Below, piece by piece: positions 12,844-21,224 of a DNA stretch of 35,338 nt. The position numbers and the translations under genes are program-made. The DNA comes from Brevibacillus reuszeri (GTDB lineage: Bacteria > Bacillota > Bacilli > Brevibacillales > Brevibacillaceae). The stretch is taken from contig NZ_BEXF01000040.1 of assembly GCF_002897295.1 (NCBI RefSeq), positions 1-35,338 on the forward strand, read 5' to 3'. Positions within the stretch are counted from its first letter, which is position 1. The number at the start of each line of letters is the position of its first letter. The notes beneath the pieces were generated by a model. That model was not told the DNA's origin. It made no database searches and saw only the letters and a list, made by a program, of their open reading frames with translations.

Positions 12844-14406
12844 ATGAGCCGCCCTACTCACTTGGACGTATTCGTATATTTGCGGAAAAGCAGAAAAGAC
12901 GTTGAAGAGGAACGGAAAGCTCTAGAGAGCAGCACTCCGTTTGATACCTTAGCAAAGCACCGGCGCGAGCTGCTTGAGTTGAACCGACGTGAAGGACATA
13001 ATGTTATTGGTATTTTTGAGGAAATAGTTTCTGGAGAATACCTTTCGGAGCGCCCGGAGGCCCAAGAAATGCTCCGGCAGATCGAGGATGGATTGGTTGA
13101 GGGTGTAGTTGTTATGGACCTGGATCGTCTCGGCCGTGGTGACATGATCGATGCCGGGACTATTTTCCGTGCCTTCAAGTTCTCAGAAACACTTATCATC
13201 ACGCCTACAGAAGTTATTGACTGTAATGCAGAAGGCGCGGAGCTGCTGTTTGGGGTAAAATCCATCATTGCTCGTGAAGAGTTAAAGCAGATCAATAAAC
13301 GTCTGCAAGGCGGTCGTAGACGATCAGCCAAGGATGGTAAATCGATCACACGTAGACCTCCGTATGGATATGATCGTGATGAAAATCTTAAATTAATCCC
13401 TAACCCAGTAGAAGCACCCATCGTCAGAAAAGTCTTTGAACTAATGGCTAACGGTTATGGTCGACAAGCTGTTGTTAAACATCTTGACTCCCTTGGAGTA
13501 AAGCCACCAGAGGGGGACTTATGGGAGCAGTCAACTGTATCTCATATAGTCAAAAATGAGGCTTATTTGGGGCATATCATCTGGGGTAAAGAGAAACACA
13601 TGAAAAGAAATGGCAAAAGGGTTAGAAAAAAAGTGCCTCCAGAATTATGGATTCGTCACGAAAATGCTCATGAAGCCATTGTTACTCAAAAGGAATTTGA
13701 CGATGCGAACACAGCCTTAAGAGACCGTTGGAGAACTCCCACAAAAGAGGGGGTCTCCCTGAGTAATCCTCTGGCCGGAATTATTAAGTGCGGCATATGT
13801 GAACGCGCGCTTTTTCTGATGAGATCACCTAACCGACCAAATGCACAATTACGCTGCATAAATCCAAGATGCCAAACAATCCAAAAAGGTGCTCTATTAC
13901 CCATCATTGAACAACGAGTCCTCCAAGCTCTCGAAACCTTGGCTGACAAGTCTCGACTCTCTGAAAATGAAGTAGCAGCTTCTATGCATGAAAAAAAGGA
14001 AGATATGTTAGAGACTAAACAAAAGCAAATAGCCGTATTAAATAAAGAACTTGCAGATTTAAATTCTATGCGGGAGACTGCTTTTGAAATGCTAGAAAAA
14101 AAGATATACAGTGAAGAAGTTTTCCTTCAAAGGCATAAAAGCATTTCGGACAAGCTTAGAGAAGCAGAAGCTAGCATTTCACGCTTGCAAAAAGAATGTG
14201 CTGAAGAGTTGCATCGTAGAGAGCATCAGCAAACTATCATCCCAAAAGTTCGTTCAGTGCTCGAGAATTACAATAGCATGGAAGACATGGAACAAAAAAA
14301 TCACCTTCTCAAGTCAATCCTTGAAAAGGTGCTATACATCCGAAAAAAAGAATGGACGAAAAAAGATCAATTTGAACTTGAAATAATTCCAAGGTTCCCT
14401 GTCTAA
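12844..14406 (+). CDS. Large serine recombinase (site-specific integrase)
   Basis: A 520-residue recombinase, close in length to SpoIVCA (about 500). The resolvase-type catalytic domain (1-150) has the nucleophile Ser16 in VYLRKS and the MDLDRLGRGD motif. A recombinase domain follows (about 180-290; GYDRDENLKLIPNPVEAPIV), then a zinc ribbon (CGICERALF...CINPRC), a long coiled coil (about 385-465) and a basic end. It cuts attP and attB through a covalent serine link. The gene ends at the interrupted 3' end of yhbH, so it is the integrase of this element. Its ribosome site is locked in a hairpin. Confidence 0.93.
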   Translation: MSRPTHLDVFVYLRKSRKDVEEERKALESSTPFDTLAKHRRELLELNRREGHNVIGIFEEIVSGEYLSERPEAQEMLRQIEDGLVEGVVVMDLDRLGRGDMIDAGTIFRAFKFSETLIITPTEVIDCNAEGAELLFGVKSIIAREELKQINKRLQGGRRRSAKDGKSITRRPPYGYDRDENLKLIPNPVEAPIVRKVFELMANGYGRQAVVKHLDSLGVKPPEGDLWEQSTVSHIVKNEAYLGHIIWGKEKHMKRNGKRVRKKVPPELWIRHENAHEAIVTQKEFDDANTALRDRWRTPTKEGVSLSNPLAGIIKCGICERALFLMRSPNRPNAQLRCINPRCQTIQKGALLPIIEQRVLQALETLADKSRLSENEVAASMHEKKEDMLETKQKQIAVLNKELADLNSMRETAFEMLEKKIYSEEVFLQRHKSISDKLREAEASISRLQKECAEELHRREHQQTIIPKVRSVLENYNSMEDMEQKNHLLKSILEKVLYIRKKEWTKKDQFELEIIPRFPV

Positions 14407-14445
14407 GCGGGAGCCTTTTGTATATATGATAAAGATGTATACTGA
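14403..14445. other. Element-chromosome junction (attL/attR half site)
   Basis: The recombinase stop (14404-14406) and the present yhbH stop share bases here. Reading yhbH leftward, family sequence holds through GEVNQY (Tyr codon 14441-14439) and changes after it. The imperfect palindrome GTATA...TATAC (14420-14442) spans the change and is likely the phage-derived arm of the attachment site. The exact crossover dinucleotide cannot be fixed without the other junction, which lies left of the window. Confidence 0.7.
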
Positions 14446-15461
14446 TTGACCTCTCCATATCCGAACATATTGCACCGCTCCATGAGCTCCTTCACCAGCT
14501 TGACGCAGCGCTCGTTGTCAGAGGTGAGGTTGTCGCCATCTGAGAAGTGGAACGGATAAATATTGTACTGAGATGTCGGGTAACGGCTATCGATGATCTC
14601 CAACGCTTTTTTGTAGGCAGAGGAGCAAATGGTTCCCCCGCTTTCACCTTTGGAGAAAAAGGTATCCTCGGTCACTTCCTTGGCATCGGTATGGTGAGCG
14701 ATAAAGACGATCTCCACTTTCTCATACTTGGTGCGCAGGAAACGGACCATCCAGAAAAAGAAGCTGCGGGCAATATACTTCTCGAACACGCCCATGGAGC
14801 CTGACGTATCCATCATCGCGATGATGACTGCGTTGGAGTGGGGCTTGATGATTTCCTCCCACGTCTTAAAGCGCAGGTCCTCATCAGTGATGCCGAGCTC
14901 CAGATCGCTGTAGCCTGCCAGCGCATTGCGCCTGATCGCCGCGATCAAGGTCCGCTTCTTGTCGATATTGCCCATTAAGCCCTTTTTCCGTACATCGTTG
15001 AAGCGAGTCTCTTCAATGACGATTTGATCCTCGTCTTTTCGTTGCAGATTCGGCAGCTCCAGCTCAGCGAATAGCATCTCCTGCAATTCTTCCACACTGA
15101 TCTCTGCCTCATAGTAATCCACACCAGGCTGATCGCCCGCTCCTTGCCCTTTTCCTGGACCTTGAGCCTGATCTCCGTCCTTGGCTACTACGTCTCCAAC
15201 CTTGCTGTTCCCTTTTCCTTGACCGCCATGCTTCCCCTTTTGGAAGTTAAAACGCAACCGGTACTCATCCAGAGAGCGAATAGGGATCTTGATTACTTCC
15301 CGACCGTTCGACATGATGATATTTTCTTCGCTGACGAGATCGGGCAAATTTTTCTTGATCGCTTCTTTCACTTTTTCCTGGTGTCGATTTTGGTCCTGGT
15401 ACCCTTTGCGGTGCAGCGACCAGTCTTCCCGGGAGACAATGAACGATGAAGAATCTTCCAT
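14403..15461 (-). pseudogene. yhbH: Sporulation protein YhbH (DUF444), 3' end cut by the element
   Basis: The start is ATG 15461 behind GGAGGAG. The 352-residue product matches YhbH/YeaH: VSREDWSLHRKGYQDQNRHQ, NIIMSNGREVIKIPIRSLDE, then a von Willebrand A-like region MMDTSGSMGVFEKYIARSFF, ICSSAYKKALEIIDSRYP and FHFSDGDNLTSDNERCVKLV. B. subtilis YhbH is about 390 residues and continues some 40 residues past GEVNQYNR. Here the frame goes GEVNQY then TSLSYIQKAPA and stops, so the last 11 residues come from the element. It follows prkA, with which it is normally co-transcribed under sigma-E in the mother cell. Confidence 0.85.
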
Positions 15462-15539
15462 GCCGTCTCCTCCTAGTAACTGGCGCAATCCGCGCCGATT
15501 ATGAAATGCTCGATAAGCCATAAGACTTGGCTGTGTAGG

Positions 15540-17438
15540 TTATCGGTTCAACAGACTGCCGACGTAGCGGAGCAGCTCATTGGCGCATACCGGGCAGTAA
15601 TGATGCTCTTCGATGAGGCGCTTTGTCACCTCATTGATCTTTTTGAGCTGATGCTCATCCGGGGTCTTATTCGAAGTCGTGATTTTTACGACATCCTTCA
15701 GATCAGCAAACAGCTTTTTCTCAATGGCTTCACGCAGTCGGTCGTGTGTGCTGTAGTCAAAACGCTTGCCTTTGCGTGCATAGGCAGAAATTCGGATGAG
15801 AATTTCTTCGCGGAATGCCCGTTTGGCATTTTCCGAGATGCCGATTTGCTCCTCGATGGAACGCATCAGGCGCTCATCTGGGTCCATCTCCTCGCCAGTG
15901 ACCGGATCACGCAGCTTATTCATATTGCAGTACGCTTCGACATTATCCAAATAGTTATCCATGAGCGTTTTCGCGGACTCTTCGTAGCTGTAGACAAACG
16001 CTTTTTGCACTTCTTTTTTCGCCAGCTCATCATATTCCTTGCGTGCACTGGAAATGAAGTTCATGTACCGCTCACGCTGTTCTTTCGTGATCGATGGATG
16101 CTGGTCGAAGCCTTCCTTCAGCGCCCGGAGAATATCCAACGCATTGATGCACTCAGTATCGCGTCTGATCAGGGCACTGGAAATGCGGTTAATGACGTAG
16201 CGCGGGTCGATTCCCGCCATTCCCTCGTCAGCATGCTCGTTTCGCAGCTCTTCCAGATCGGCTCCCTTAAAGCCTTCGACAGATTCGCCATCATACAAGC
16301 GCATTTTCTTCAGCAAATCAGCACCCTGCTTTTTCGAATCCTTCAATCTGGTCAAAATCGAGAAAATAGCCGCGGAACGAAGCGCATGTGGAGCGATGTG
16401 CACGTGCCCCAAGTCAGATTGCTTGATCAGCTTCGAATATATTTTTTCCTCATCGCTAACGCGCAGGTTATATGGCATCGGCATGACGATAATCCGTGAC
16501 TGGAGCGCTTCGTTTTTCTTGTTGGCAATAAATGCTTTGTACTCCGATTCATTCGTATGGGCAACGATCAGCTCATCAGCTGAAATAAGTGCAAAACGGC
16601 CTGCCTTGAAGTTTCCTTCTTGTGTCAGAGACAGCAAATGCCAGAGAAATTTCTCGTCGCATTTGAGCATTTCCTGGAACTCCATCAACCCACGGTTCGC
16701 TTTGTTTAATTCGCCATCGAAGCGATAGGCACGCGGGTCAGATTCAGAACCGTACTTGGTAATCGTTGAAAAGTCAATGCTCCCTGTCAGATCGGCGATA
16801 TCCTGTGATTTTGGATCGGAAGGACTAAAGGTACCAATCCCCACACGGTTTGCCTCCGAGAAGAGAATCCGGCATACAGGGAAATCTTCAATGCGCCCGC
16901 CATACTCTTTTTCCAGCCGCATCCGGTTATATGGAGTCAGCTCGCCTTCGATCTTGATCCCCAGCTCTTCTTCTATTTCTGGCCGCAGGTCATGCGGAAT
17001 CAAGTGCAATGGCTCCTCCTGCATCGGACAACCTTCCAATGCATAGATCGCGCCTTCCTCTGTGCGGGAGTATTCTTCCAATCCACGCTTGAGCATGGTG
17101 ACCAATGTCGATTTCCCTCCACTGACTGGCCCCATCAAGAGCAAAATCCGCTTGCGAACATCCAAACGGCGTGCTGCGGAGTGGAAATATTCCTCAACCA
17201 GGCGCTCTACGGAGCGATCAAGACCGAAGATTTCCCGACTAAAAAATTGATACGAGCGGGTGCCATCCTCGTTCTCCTCTACACCAGCGCCTTTGATCAT
17301 GTTGTAGACGCGTGAATGAGCCGTCTGTGCAATTTCTGGATTTTTTCGAACCAATTGCAAATATTCGGCAAACGTGCCTCTCCACATCAGGTTTTCTTCT
17401 CGGGCCCGGTGCTCAGCGATCCGTTTTAAAATGTCCAT
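15540..17438 (-). CDS. prkA: PrkA serine protein kinase / AAA+ protein
   Basis: The start is ATG 17438, with GGAGGAG eight bases upstream; GTG 17447 is a less likely start. At 632 residues it matches B. subtilis PrkA (631). It opens MDILKRIAEHRAREENLMWR, has the P-loop GPVSGGKS (103-110), an AAA+ core with ISADELIVAHTNESEYKAFI, and the PrkA C-terminal domain from about residue 400. PrkA and YhbH form a stress and sporulation operon. PrkA has been described as a kinase and as an AAA+ protease-like protein. The gene looks intact, unlike yhbH downstream of it. Confidence 0.95.
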   Translation of the reverse strand: MDILKRIAEHRAREENLMWRGTFAEYLQLVRKNPEIAQTAHSRVYNMIKGAGVEENEDGTRSYQFFSREIFGLDRSVERLVEEYFHSAARRLDVRKRILLLMGPVSGGKSTLVTMLKRGLEEYSRTEEGAIYALEGCPMQEEPLHLIPHDLRPEIEEELGIKIEGELTPYNRMRLEKEYGGRIEDFPVCRILFSEANRVGIGTFSPSDPKSQDIADLTGSIDFSTITKYGSESDPRAYRFDGELNKANRGLMEFQEMLKCDEKFLWHLLSLTQEGNFKAGRFALISADELIVAHTNESEYKAFIANKKNEALQSRIIVMPMPYNLRVSDEEKIYSKLIKQSDLGHVHIAPHALRSAAIFSILTRLKDSKKQGADLLKKMRLYDGESVEGFKGADLEELRNEHADEGMAGIDPRYVINRISSALIRRDTECINALDILRALKEGFDQHPSITKEQRERYMNFISSARKEYDELAKKEVQKAFVYSYEESAKTLMDNYLDNVEAYCNMNKLRDPVTGEEMDPDERLMRSIEEQIGISENAKRAFREEILIRISAYARKGKRFDYSTHDRLREAIEKKLFADLKDVVKITTSNKTPDEHQLKKINEVTKRLIEEHHYCPVCANELLRYVGSLLNR

Positions 17439-17577
17439 GTTCGACACTCCTCCCTCATAAGCCCCTCTCTCTTCCCCAACGACAATGTACTCTCATGTAT
17501 ATGTCCGCCTGCGGTCACGCATTCGTGCGTAAGTCCGTTTTCTTCGGTTGCCAACAGGCTCGTAAAGCCTTTACATA

Positions 17578-17606
17578 TTTGTATGCGAGACATCCGCACA
17601 AGTTTC
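17578..17606 (-). promoter_or_regulatory. Candidate sigma-E promoter of prkA-yhbH
   Basis: On the minus strand, GAAACTT (17606-17600) and CATACAAA (17585-17578) are 14 bp apart, close to the sigma-E consensus (KMATATT-14-CATACAMT). The start would leave a leader of about 130 bases before prkA, holding a small AGGCT/AGCCT hairpin. The rest of the 17448-17805 gap shows no other gene. Confidence 0.6.
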
Positions 17607-17805
17607 AGCAATCTTCCCATAAAAATCGGGAGGAGTGTGTAGCAGTTCATTTATTAAGGATGAATTACAGAAATGTAAGGTTCATTCTTTGTTTCGTAAG
17701 CTAAATCGATGGTTTACATATTCTTGATCGGTATAAACTATATACAAGAGCAACAACCTCGGATGCTTCAATCATTGACTGGAAAACAAATGGAGGAATG
17801 ATACT

Positions 17806-18006
17806 ATGTCTGAGCAACTAGATCGTATTCAAATGATAAAAGGGCTTTATCTTACTGGAATCGCATCGGTCATCATTATGGCTGTGTTTATTTACCAATG
17901 GGTGACCGGGATGCAGCTGGACACAGGGGAAATACTGAGCGTTCCAATCGCCCTCGGTGCCTTTTTAAGCTTGGTGAAAAAATACCGAAAATTGTCATTG
18001 ACTTGA
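17806..18006 (+). CDS. Small two-helix membrane protein
   Basis: A 66-residue protein from ATG 17806 behind GGAGG. It has one strong membrane helix (about 12-32: GLYLTGIASVIIMAVFIYQW) and a second weaker one (about 40-55: EILSVPIALGAFLSL), with a basic end VKKYRKLSLT. Proteins of this size and layout are common in spore formers, often unnamed. It is divergent from prkA. The function is unknown. Confidence 0.7.
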   Translation: MSEQLDRIQMIKGLYLTGIASVIIMAVFIYQWVTGMQLDTGEILSVPIALGAFLSLVKKYRKLSLT

Positions 18007-18091
18007 CGTTTGCAAGGTCTTTAATCCGTTTGCAAAGTGGGCAGGCTACGCTATAATGGGAGTAGTTTGTTTACGAAAGGAGCTGTCCAAC

Positions 18092-18184
18092 ATGGGTACG
18101 TTTATCGTAGCGTTGGTCTTCGCAGCTTTTCTGTTGTTCATTCTTACAGCTGGCTACAACGAGGACAAAACCTGGAATCTGTAA
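18092..18184 (+). CDS. 30-residue membrane peptide
   Basis: ATG 18092 has GAAAGGAG at good spacing. The product is MGTFIVALVFAAFLLFILTA followed by GYNEDKTWNL: one membrane helix and a short charged tail. A promoter-like TATAAT is seen at about 18051-18056, and a strong terminator follows at 18233. Having its own promoter, ribosome site and terminator supports a real small membrane protein. The family is unknown. Confidence 0.6.
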   Translation: MGTFIVALVFAAFLLFILTAGYNEDKTWNL

Positions 18185-18232
18185 GGACAAGCTAGAGCTA
18201 GTTGCTTTTTCATAACAAGCACTTCTCTCAGC

Positions 18233-18272
18233 AAAAAAGCAGGCTGCCTGTCATGGGCAACCTGCTTTTTTT
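18233..18272. terminator. Bidirectional terminator
   Basis: AAAAAAGCAGG (18233-18243) and CCTGCTTTTTTT (18261-18272) form a stem with an inner TGCC/GGCA pairing. A- and T-runs on both sides let it serve the small peptide gene on the plus strand and the convergent secreted-protein gene on the minus strand. Confidence 0.88.
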
Positions 18273-18285
18273 ATACTTTCCCGAC

Positions 18286-18753
18286 CTATGCCTTTTGCTT
18301 TTTCGCTTGCTGCTTTTGCGCTTTCTTTTCCGTTTTCTTTTCAGCCTTTTTGGCAGCTTTTGCTTCCTTTTTAGCTTCCTTTTTCGCTGCCTTCTCTTCT
18401 TTTTTCACCGCTTTATCAGCCGCTTTGGCTGCTTGAATCGCTGCCTTTACTTCCTTGTTCGTTTTTCCCGTGGTTTCAATTCCCCACTTCGCTGCTTTTT
18501 CACTGCGCTTGGCTTCAGCTTGTGCTTGATGCTCTGACTTTGCCTGTTGTACTGCCGCTTTCAGCTGTTCCAATGTCTGATTGCCTGCTGCTACTCCCAG
18601 CTTGGCTGCTTTTGTCTGCCATTTCTCCAGCTGATGCTGAGCTTTTTCTTCCTTCGTTTGCTTGACCACCGCTTTACTGCCTTCTGCGCTGACCGCTGAA
18701 ATCCCGCCGAACAAAAGTCCAATGACCAATAGAGATGAAACGATTTTTTTCAC
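18286..18753 (-). CDS. Secreted Lys/Ala-rich protein
   Basis: The start is GTG 18753 with GAGGAGGAG upstream; the frame is open further but without a site. The first 23 residues (MKKIVSSLLVIGLLFGGISAVSA) are a clear signal peptide with an AxA-type cleavage site. The mature part is helical and charged, with two copies of a short repeat: WQTKAAKLGVAAGNQTLEQL and SEKAAKWGIETTGKTNKEVK. The last 50 residues are a Lys/Ala/Glu run. It may bind the wall or polyanions. No enzyme motif is seen. Confidence 0.75.
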   Translation of the reverse strand: MKKIVSSLLVIGLLFGGISAVSAEGSKAVVKQTKEEKAQHQLEKWQTKAAKLGVAAGNQTLEQLKAAVQQAKSEHQAQAEAKRSEKAAKWGIETTGKTNKEVKAAIQAAKAADKAVKKEEKAAKKEAKKEAKAAKKAEKKTEKKAQKQQAKKQKA

Positions 18754-18883
18754 GAAGCTCTCCTCCTCTATAGCAAGCGTCATATCATACATAGACTAGC
18801 CTACATGAAGAGTTTGGGAAAAGTATGTGAAATGGCATGTAAAGGGGACTATTCTCCGCTTTGTTTTTGCAAGATATATCAGC

Positions 18884-20221
18884 TTAGATGCCTGCCTTTT
18901 GTAAAATAGATTCCATTCTCGCTGCGCTCTCGTACATAATCCGCTCTTCGTCGAGCGTCAGCATTTCCCGGTTTTTCATGACTAGTTTGCCATCAATAAT
19001 GACGTCTTCCACATCTTTGCTCGTGACGGATTCTATCAGGGTATTCAACAGATTACGTGTAGGCATGATATGCGGCTGGTCAATATTGACGAGAATAACA
19101 TCCGCTTTCTTTCCGACCTCGATTGTGCCGATTTCCTGTTCCTTTTGAAGAGCTTGTGCACCACCGGTCGTGATCATCCTGAGCAAGTCCTTAGCCGGCA
19201 TCACAAGCGGATCAAAAACAGGGAGCCCCCAGAAGGCGTGCATGCCCGAACGAAATACCCGTATTTCGTCCCACAGACTGAGATTCGAACCCGCAGCCCC
19301 ATCCGAGCCAATCCCGATCGACATGCCCATTTGCATCATACGCGGTGTTTTGGGGAACCCATGTGAATTGAAGTTGGCGCGAGGGCAGTGAACAATCTTC
19401 ACTTGTCTTTCCCGCAAAATCTCCAACTCCTGCTCGGAATAAACAACGTTGTGTGCCGTCAGCAAGTTTGGCCCAAGCACTCCCAGGGATTCCAAATACT
19501 CGACGGGCCGTTGTTTGAACTTCTCCAGACAATAACGAACCTCATCCCGATGCTCCGCCAAATGCATATGAAGTCCGGTATGATATTCTCTTGCTTTTTG
19601 GGCCGCAGCCGTGATCAACTCAGGGGAGCACGACATGACCTGGCGGATCCCAAACCACACCTGGATCCTTCCGTCCCCTTTTCCATGATAGTTCTTGTAC
19701 ATCCACTCGTTGTTATCCAAGATAGCTTCGAGCGGCTGTTTCATCGTATCCGGCAGGAAGTCCCCGATATCAATAGCAGAGCGTGTAATGGCGGCCCGCA
19801 TCCCTGATTCGATCGTAGCCTCGATAACCTTGTGCATGTGCACGCCGCCAGCATCCGCATAAGCAGTCGTGCCTGACTTAATCATTTCCAAACAGCTAAG
19901 CTGGGCACTCACATACGAATCCTGCTCGTCCATATTGCCCTCGTACGGGACCAGAATCCGCGACCAGATCATCGGCAGCTCATCCGCAGTTCTTCCTTTT
20001 AACAGTTGCTGGCACGTATGTGTGTGCGCATCGACCAGGCCCGGCATGCACAGCTTCCCTTTTCCATCCAGCACACTGTCTGCTGCGTATGTCTGTTGAA
20101 GCTCGGAGTAGCTGCCGATAGCCACGATTTTGGAATCCAGAATCGCGATTGCTTGATTCTGAGCGATCTCAAAATCTGGAGTAAGCAAGCTGCAATTTTT
20201 GATCATCATATCGCATTTCAT
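18884..20221 (-). CDS. Amidohydrolase / aminohydrolase, deaminase type
   Basis: A 445-residue member of the metal-dependent amidohydrolase superfamily, closest in layout to MtaD/SsnA/TrzN-type deaminases. Metal ligands and neighbours are visible: His66 and His68 in VDAHTHTCQQ, His220 with Glu223 in LHMHLAEH, His257 in LTAHNVVYS and Asp307 in IGSDGAAGSN. It should remove an amino (or other leaving) group from a heterocyclic ring. It is the last gene of a cluster with a nucleoside hydrolase, transporter and IclR regulator, so a purine or pyrimidine base or nucleoside is the likely substrate. Confidence 0.87.
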   Translation of the reverse strand: MKCDMMIKNCSLLTPDFEIAQNQAIAILDSKIVAIGSYSELQQTYAADSVLDGKGKLCMPGLVDAHTHTCQQLLKGRTADELPMIWSRILVPYEGNMDEQDSYVSAQLSCLEMIKSGTTAYADAGGVHMHKVIEATIESGMRAAITRSAIDIGDFLPDTMKQPLEAILDNNEWMYKNYHGKGDGRIQVWFGIRQVMSCSPELITAAAQKAREYHTGLHMHLAEHRDEVRYCLEKFKQRPVEYLESLGVLGPNLLTAHNVVYSEQELEILRERQVKIVHCPRANFNSHGFPKTPRMMQMGMSIGIGSDGAAGSNLSLWDEIRVFRSGMHAFWGLPVFDPLVMPAKDLLRMITTGGAQALQKEQEIGTIEVGKKADVILVNIDQPHIMPTRNLLNTLIESVTSKDVEDVIIDGKLVMKNREMLTLDEERIMYESAARMESILQKAGI

Positions 20222-20255
20222 CTTGAATCATTCCTTTCTATCACTGGTCTATAAC

Positions 20256-21179
20256 TCAACCAATCCGCTGAAAAAAATCTTGCATAAATGTGTCCGCATC
20301 CACCTGCACGCATACTTTTGTAGTCGGCTGGCCGCTCCCTTCCCGGTGAATATCTTCTGTCGTCCTCCCTAAAGCGTCCTCCTCCAGATCTACCTTGATA
20401 AACATAGGAACAGTCTGTACCAAATCCGGATAGGCAGCTACACCAACAGCCAAAGGATCGTGCAGAGCGCAACCTTGCAAATAGGGGTGAAGCTCTTTGT
20501 AGGCATCCAGATAAAACTGTGTGCATGGAGCAAGTGATTTGCCCAGATGGTTCCGCCCTTCCCTCCAGCGCTCTACATCCCGTGCTGTCAGCAATGTTTT
20601 TCGAGTCACATCCAGCCCCACCATTGTTATGGGAAGCGAAGAGCCAAAGACAAGACTCGCCGCCTCCGGATCAATGATGATATTGGCTTCCGCAAATTTG
20701 GTGACGTTGCCAGGTGTCATAACTGCTCCACCCATGATGACGACGCTCCCTACCAGGCCCGCTATCTCTGGAGCTTTGCGTATCGCCATGGCGAGGTTCG
20801 TCAACGGTCCGGTAGCCACAATTGTCAGCGCAGCCTCGTGCTTGTACACTTGCTCAATCAAATAATCGGCAGCGTGCTGGGTCGAAGCAACCTCGGTCAC
20901 TGGCCCCAGGGTATTCCCCAGACCATCTGTACCGTGAATTCTTCCGCTATACTCTCGTGTGCGTTGCAAGGGCTTCTCTGCTCCTCTGAAAACCGGAACA
21001 TCGACACCGGCATACTCCAAAATCTTGCGCGTGTTTCGATAGGAATAGTCTACAGGGGCCATTCCGTAAGTTGTCGTGATGCCTACCAGCTCCATATGGG
21101 GTATCGAAGCGGCATAGGCGATTGCCAGCGCATCATCGATCCCGGTATCTACATCCATCAACAGCTTTTGCATGGTCAT
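20256..21179 (-). CDS. Inosine-uridine-type nucleoside hydrolase
   Basis: A 307-residue nucleoside hydrolase that splits ribonucleosides to base and ribose. The calcium-binding motif DVDTGIDDALA is at residues 9-19, and further family parts are VFRGAEKPL, TIVATGPLTNLAMAI, GSVVIMGGAV, FAEANIIIDPEAA and HDPLAVGVA. Start ATG 21179 with AAAGGA upstream; an ATG two codons later is possible. It lies 34 bases upstream of the amidohydrolase. The order transporter, hydrolase, deaminase gives a simple route: import the nucleoside, release the base, deaminate it. Confidence 0.92.
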   Translation of the reverse strand: MTMQKLLMDVDTGIDDALAIAYAASIPHMELVGITTTYGMAPVDYSYRNTRKILEYAGVDVPVFRGAEKPLQRTREYSGRIHGTDGLGNTLGPVTEVASTQHAADYLIEQVYKHEAALTIVATGPLTNLAMAIRKAPEIAGLVGSVVIMGGAVMTPGNVTKFAEANIIIDPEAASLVFGSSLPITMVGLDVTRKTLLTARDVERWREGRNHLGKSLAPCTQFYLDAYKELHPYLQGCALHDPLAVGVAAYPDLVQTVPMFIKVDLEEDALGRTTEDIHREGSGQPTTKVCVQVDADTFMQDFFQRIG

Positions 21180-21224
21180 GTATCCTTTCTAGGAGTCTTA
21201 TCCGTTCATTTACGGCTGGCTGGA

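Noticed and set aside
12665..12847. 60-codon frame between the HTH gene and the recombinase
   Set aside because: It overlaps the promoter, operator and hairpin region and has no protein-like composition.
12858..13421. Leftward open frame inside the serine recombinase gene
   Set aside because: Ser/Arg-rich translation of the complement of a conserved catalytic domain; no ribosome site.
15501..16499. Long rightward open frame of 332 codons over prkA
   Set aside because: It lies on the complement of a clear PrkA gene, has no ribosome site, and its residues (Cys, Arg, Leu-rich) look like an antisense shadow.
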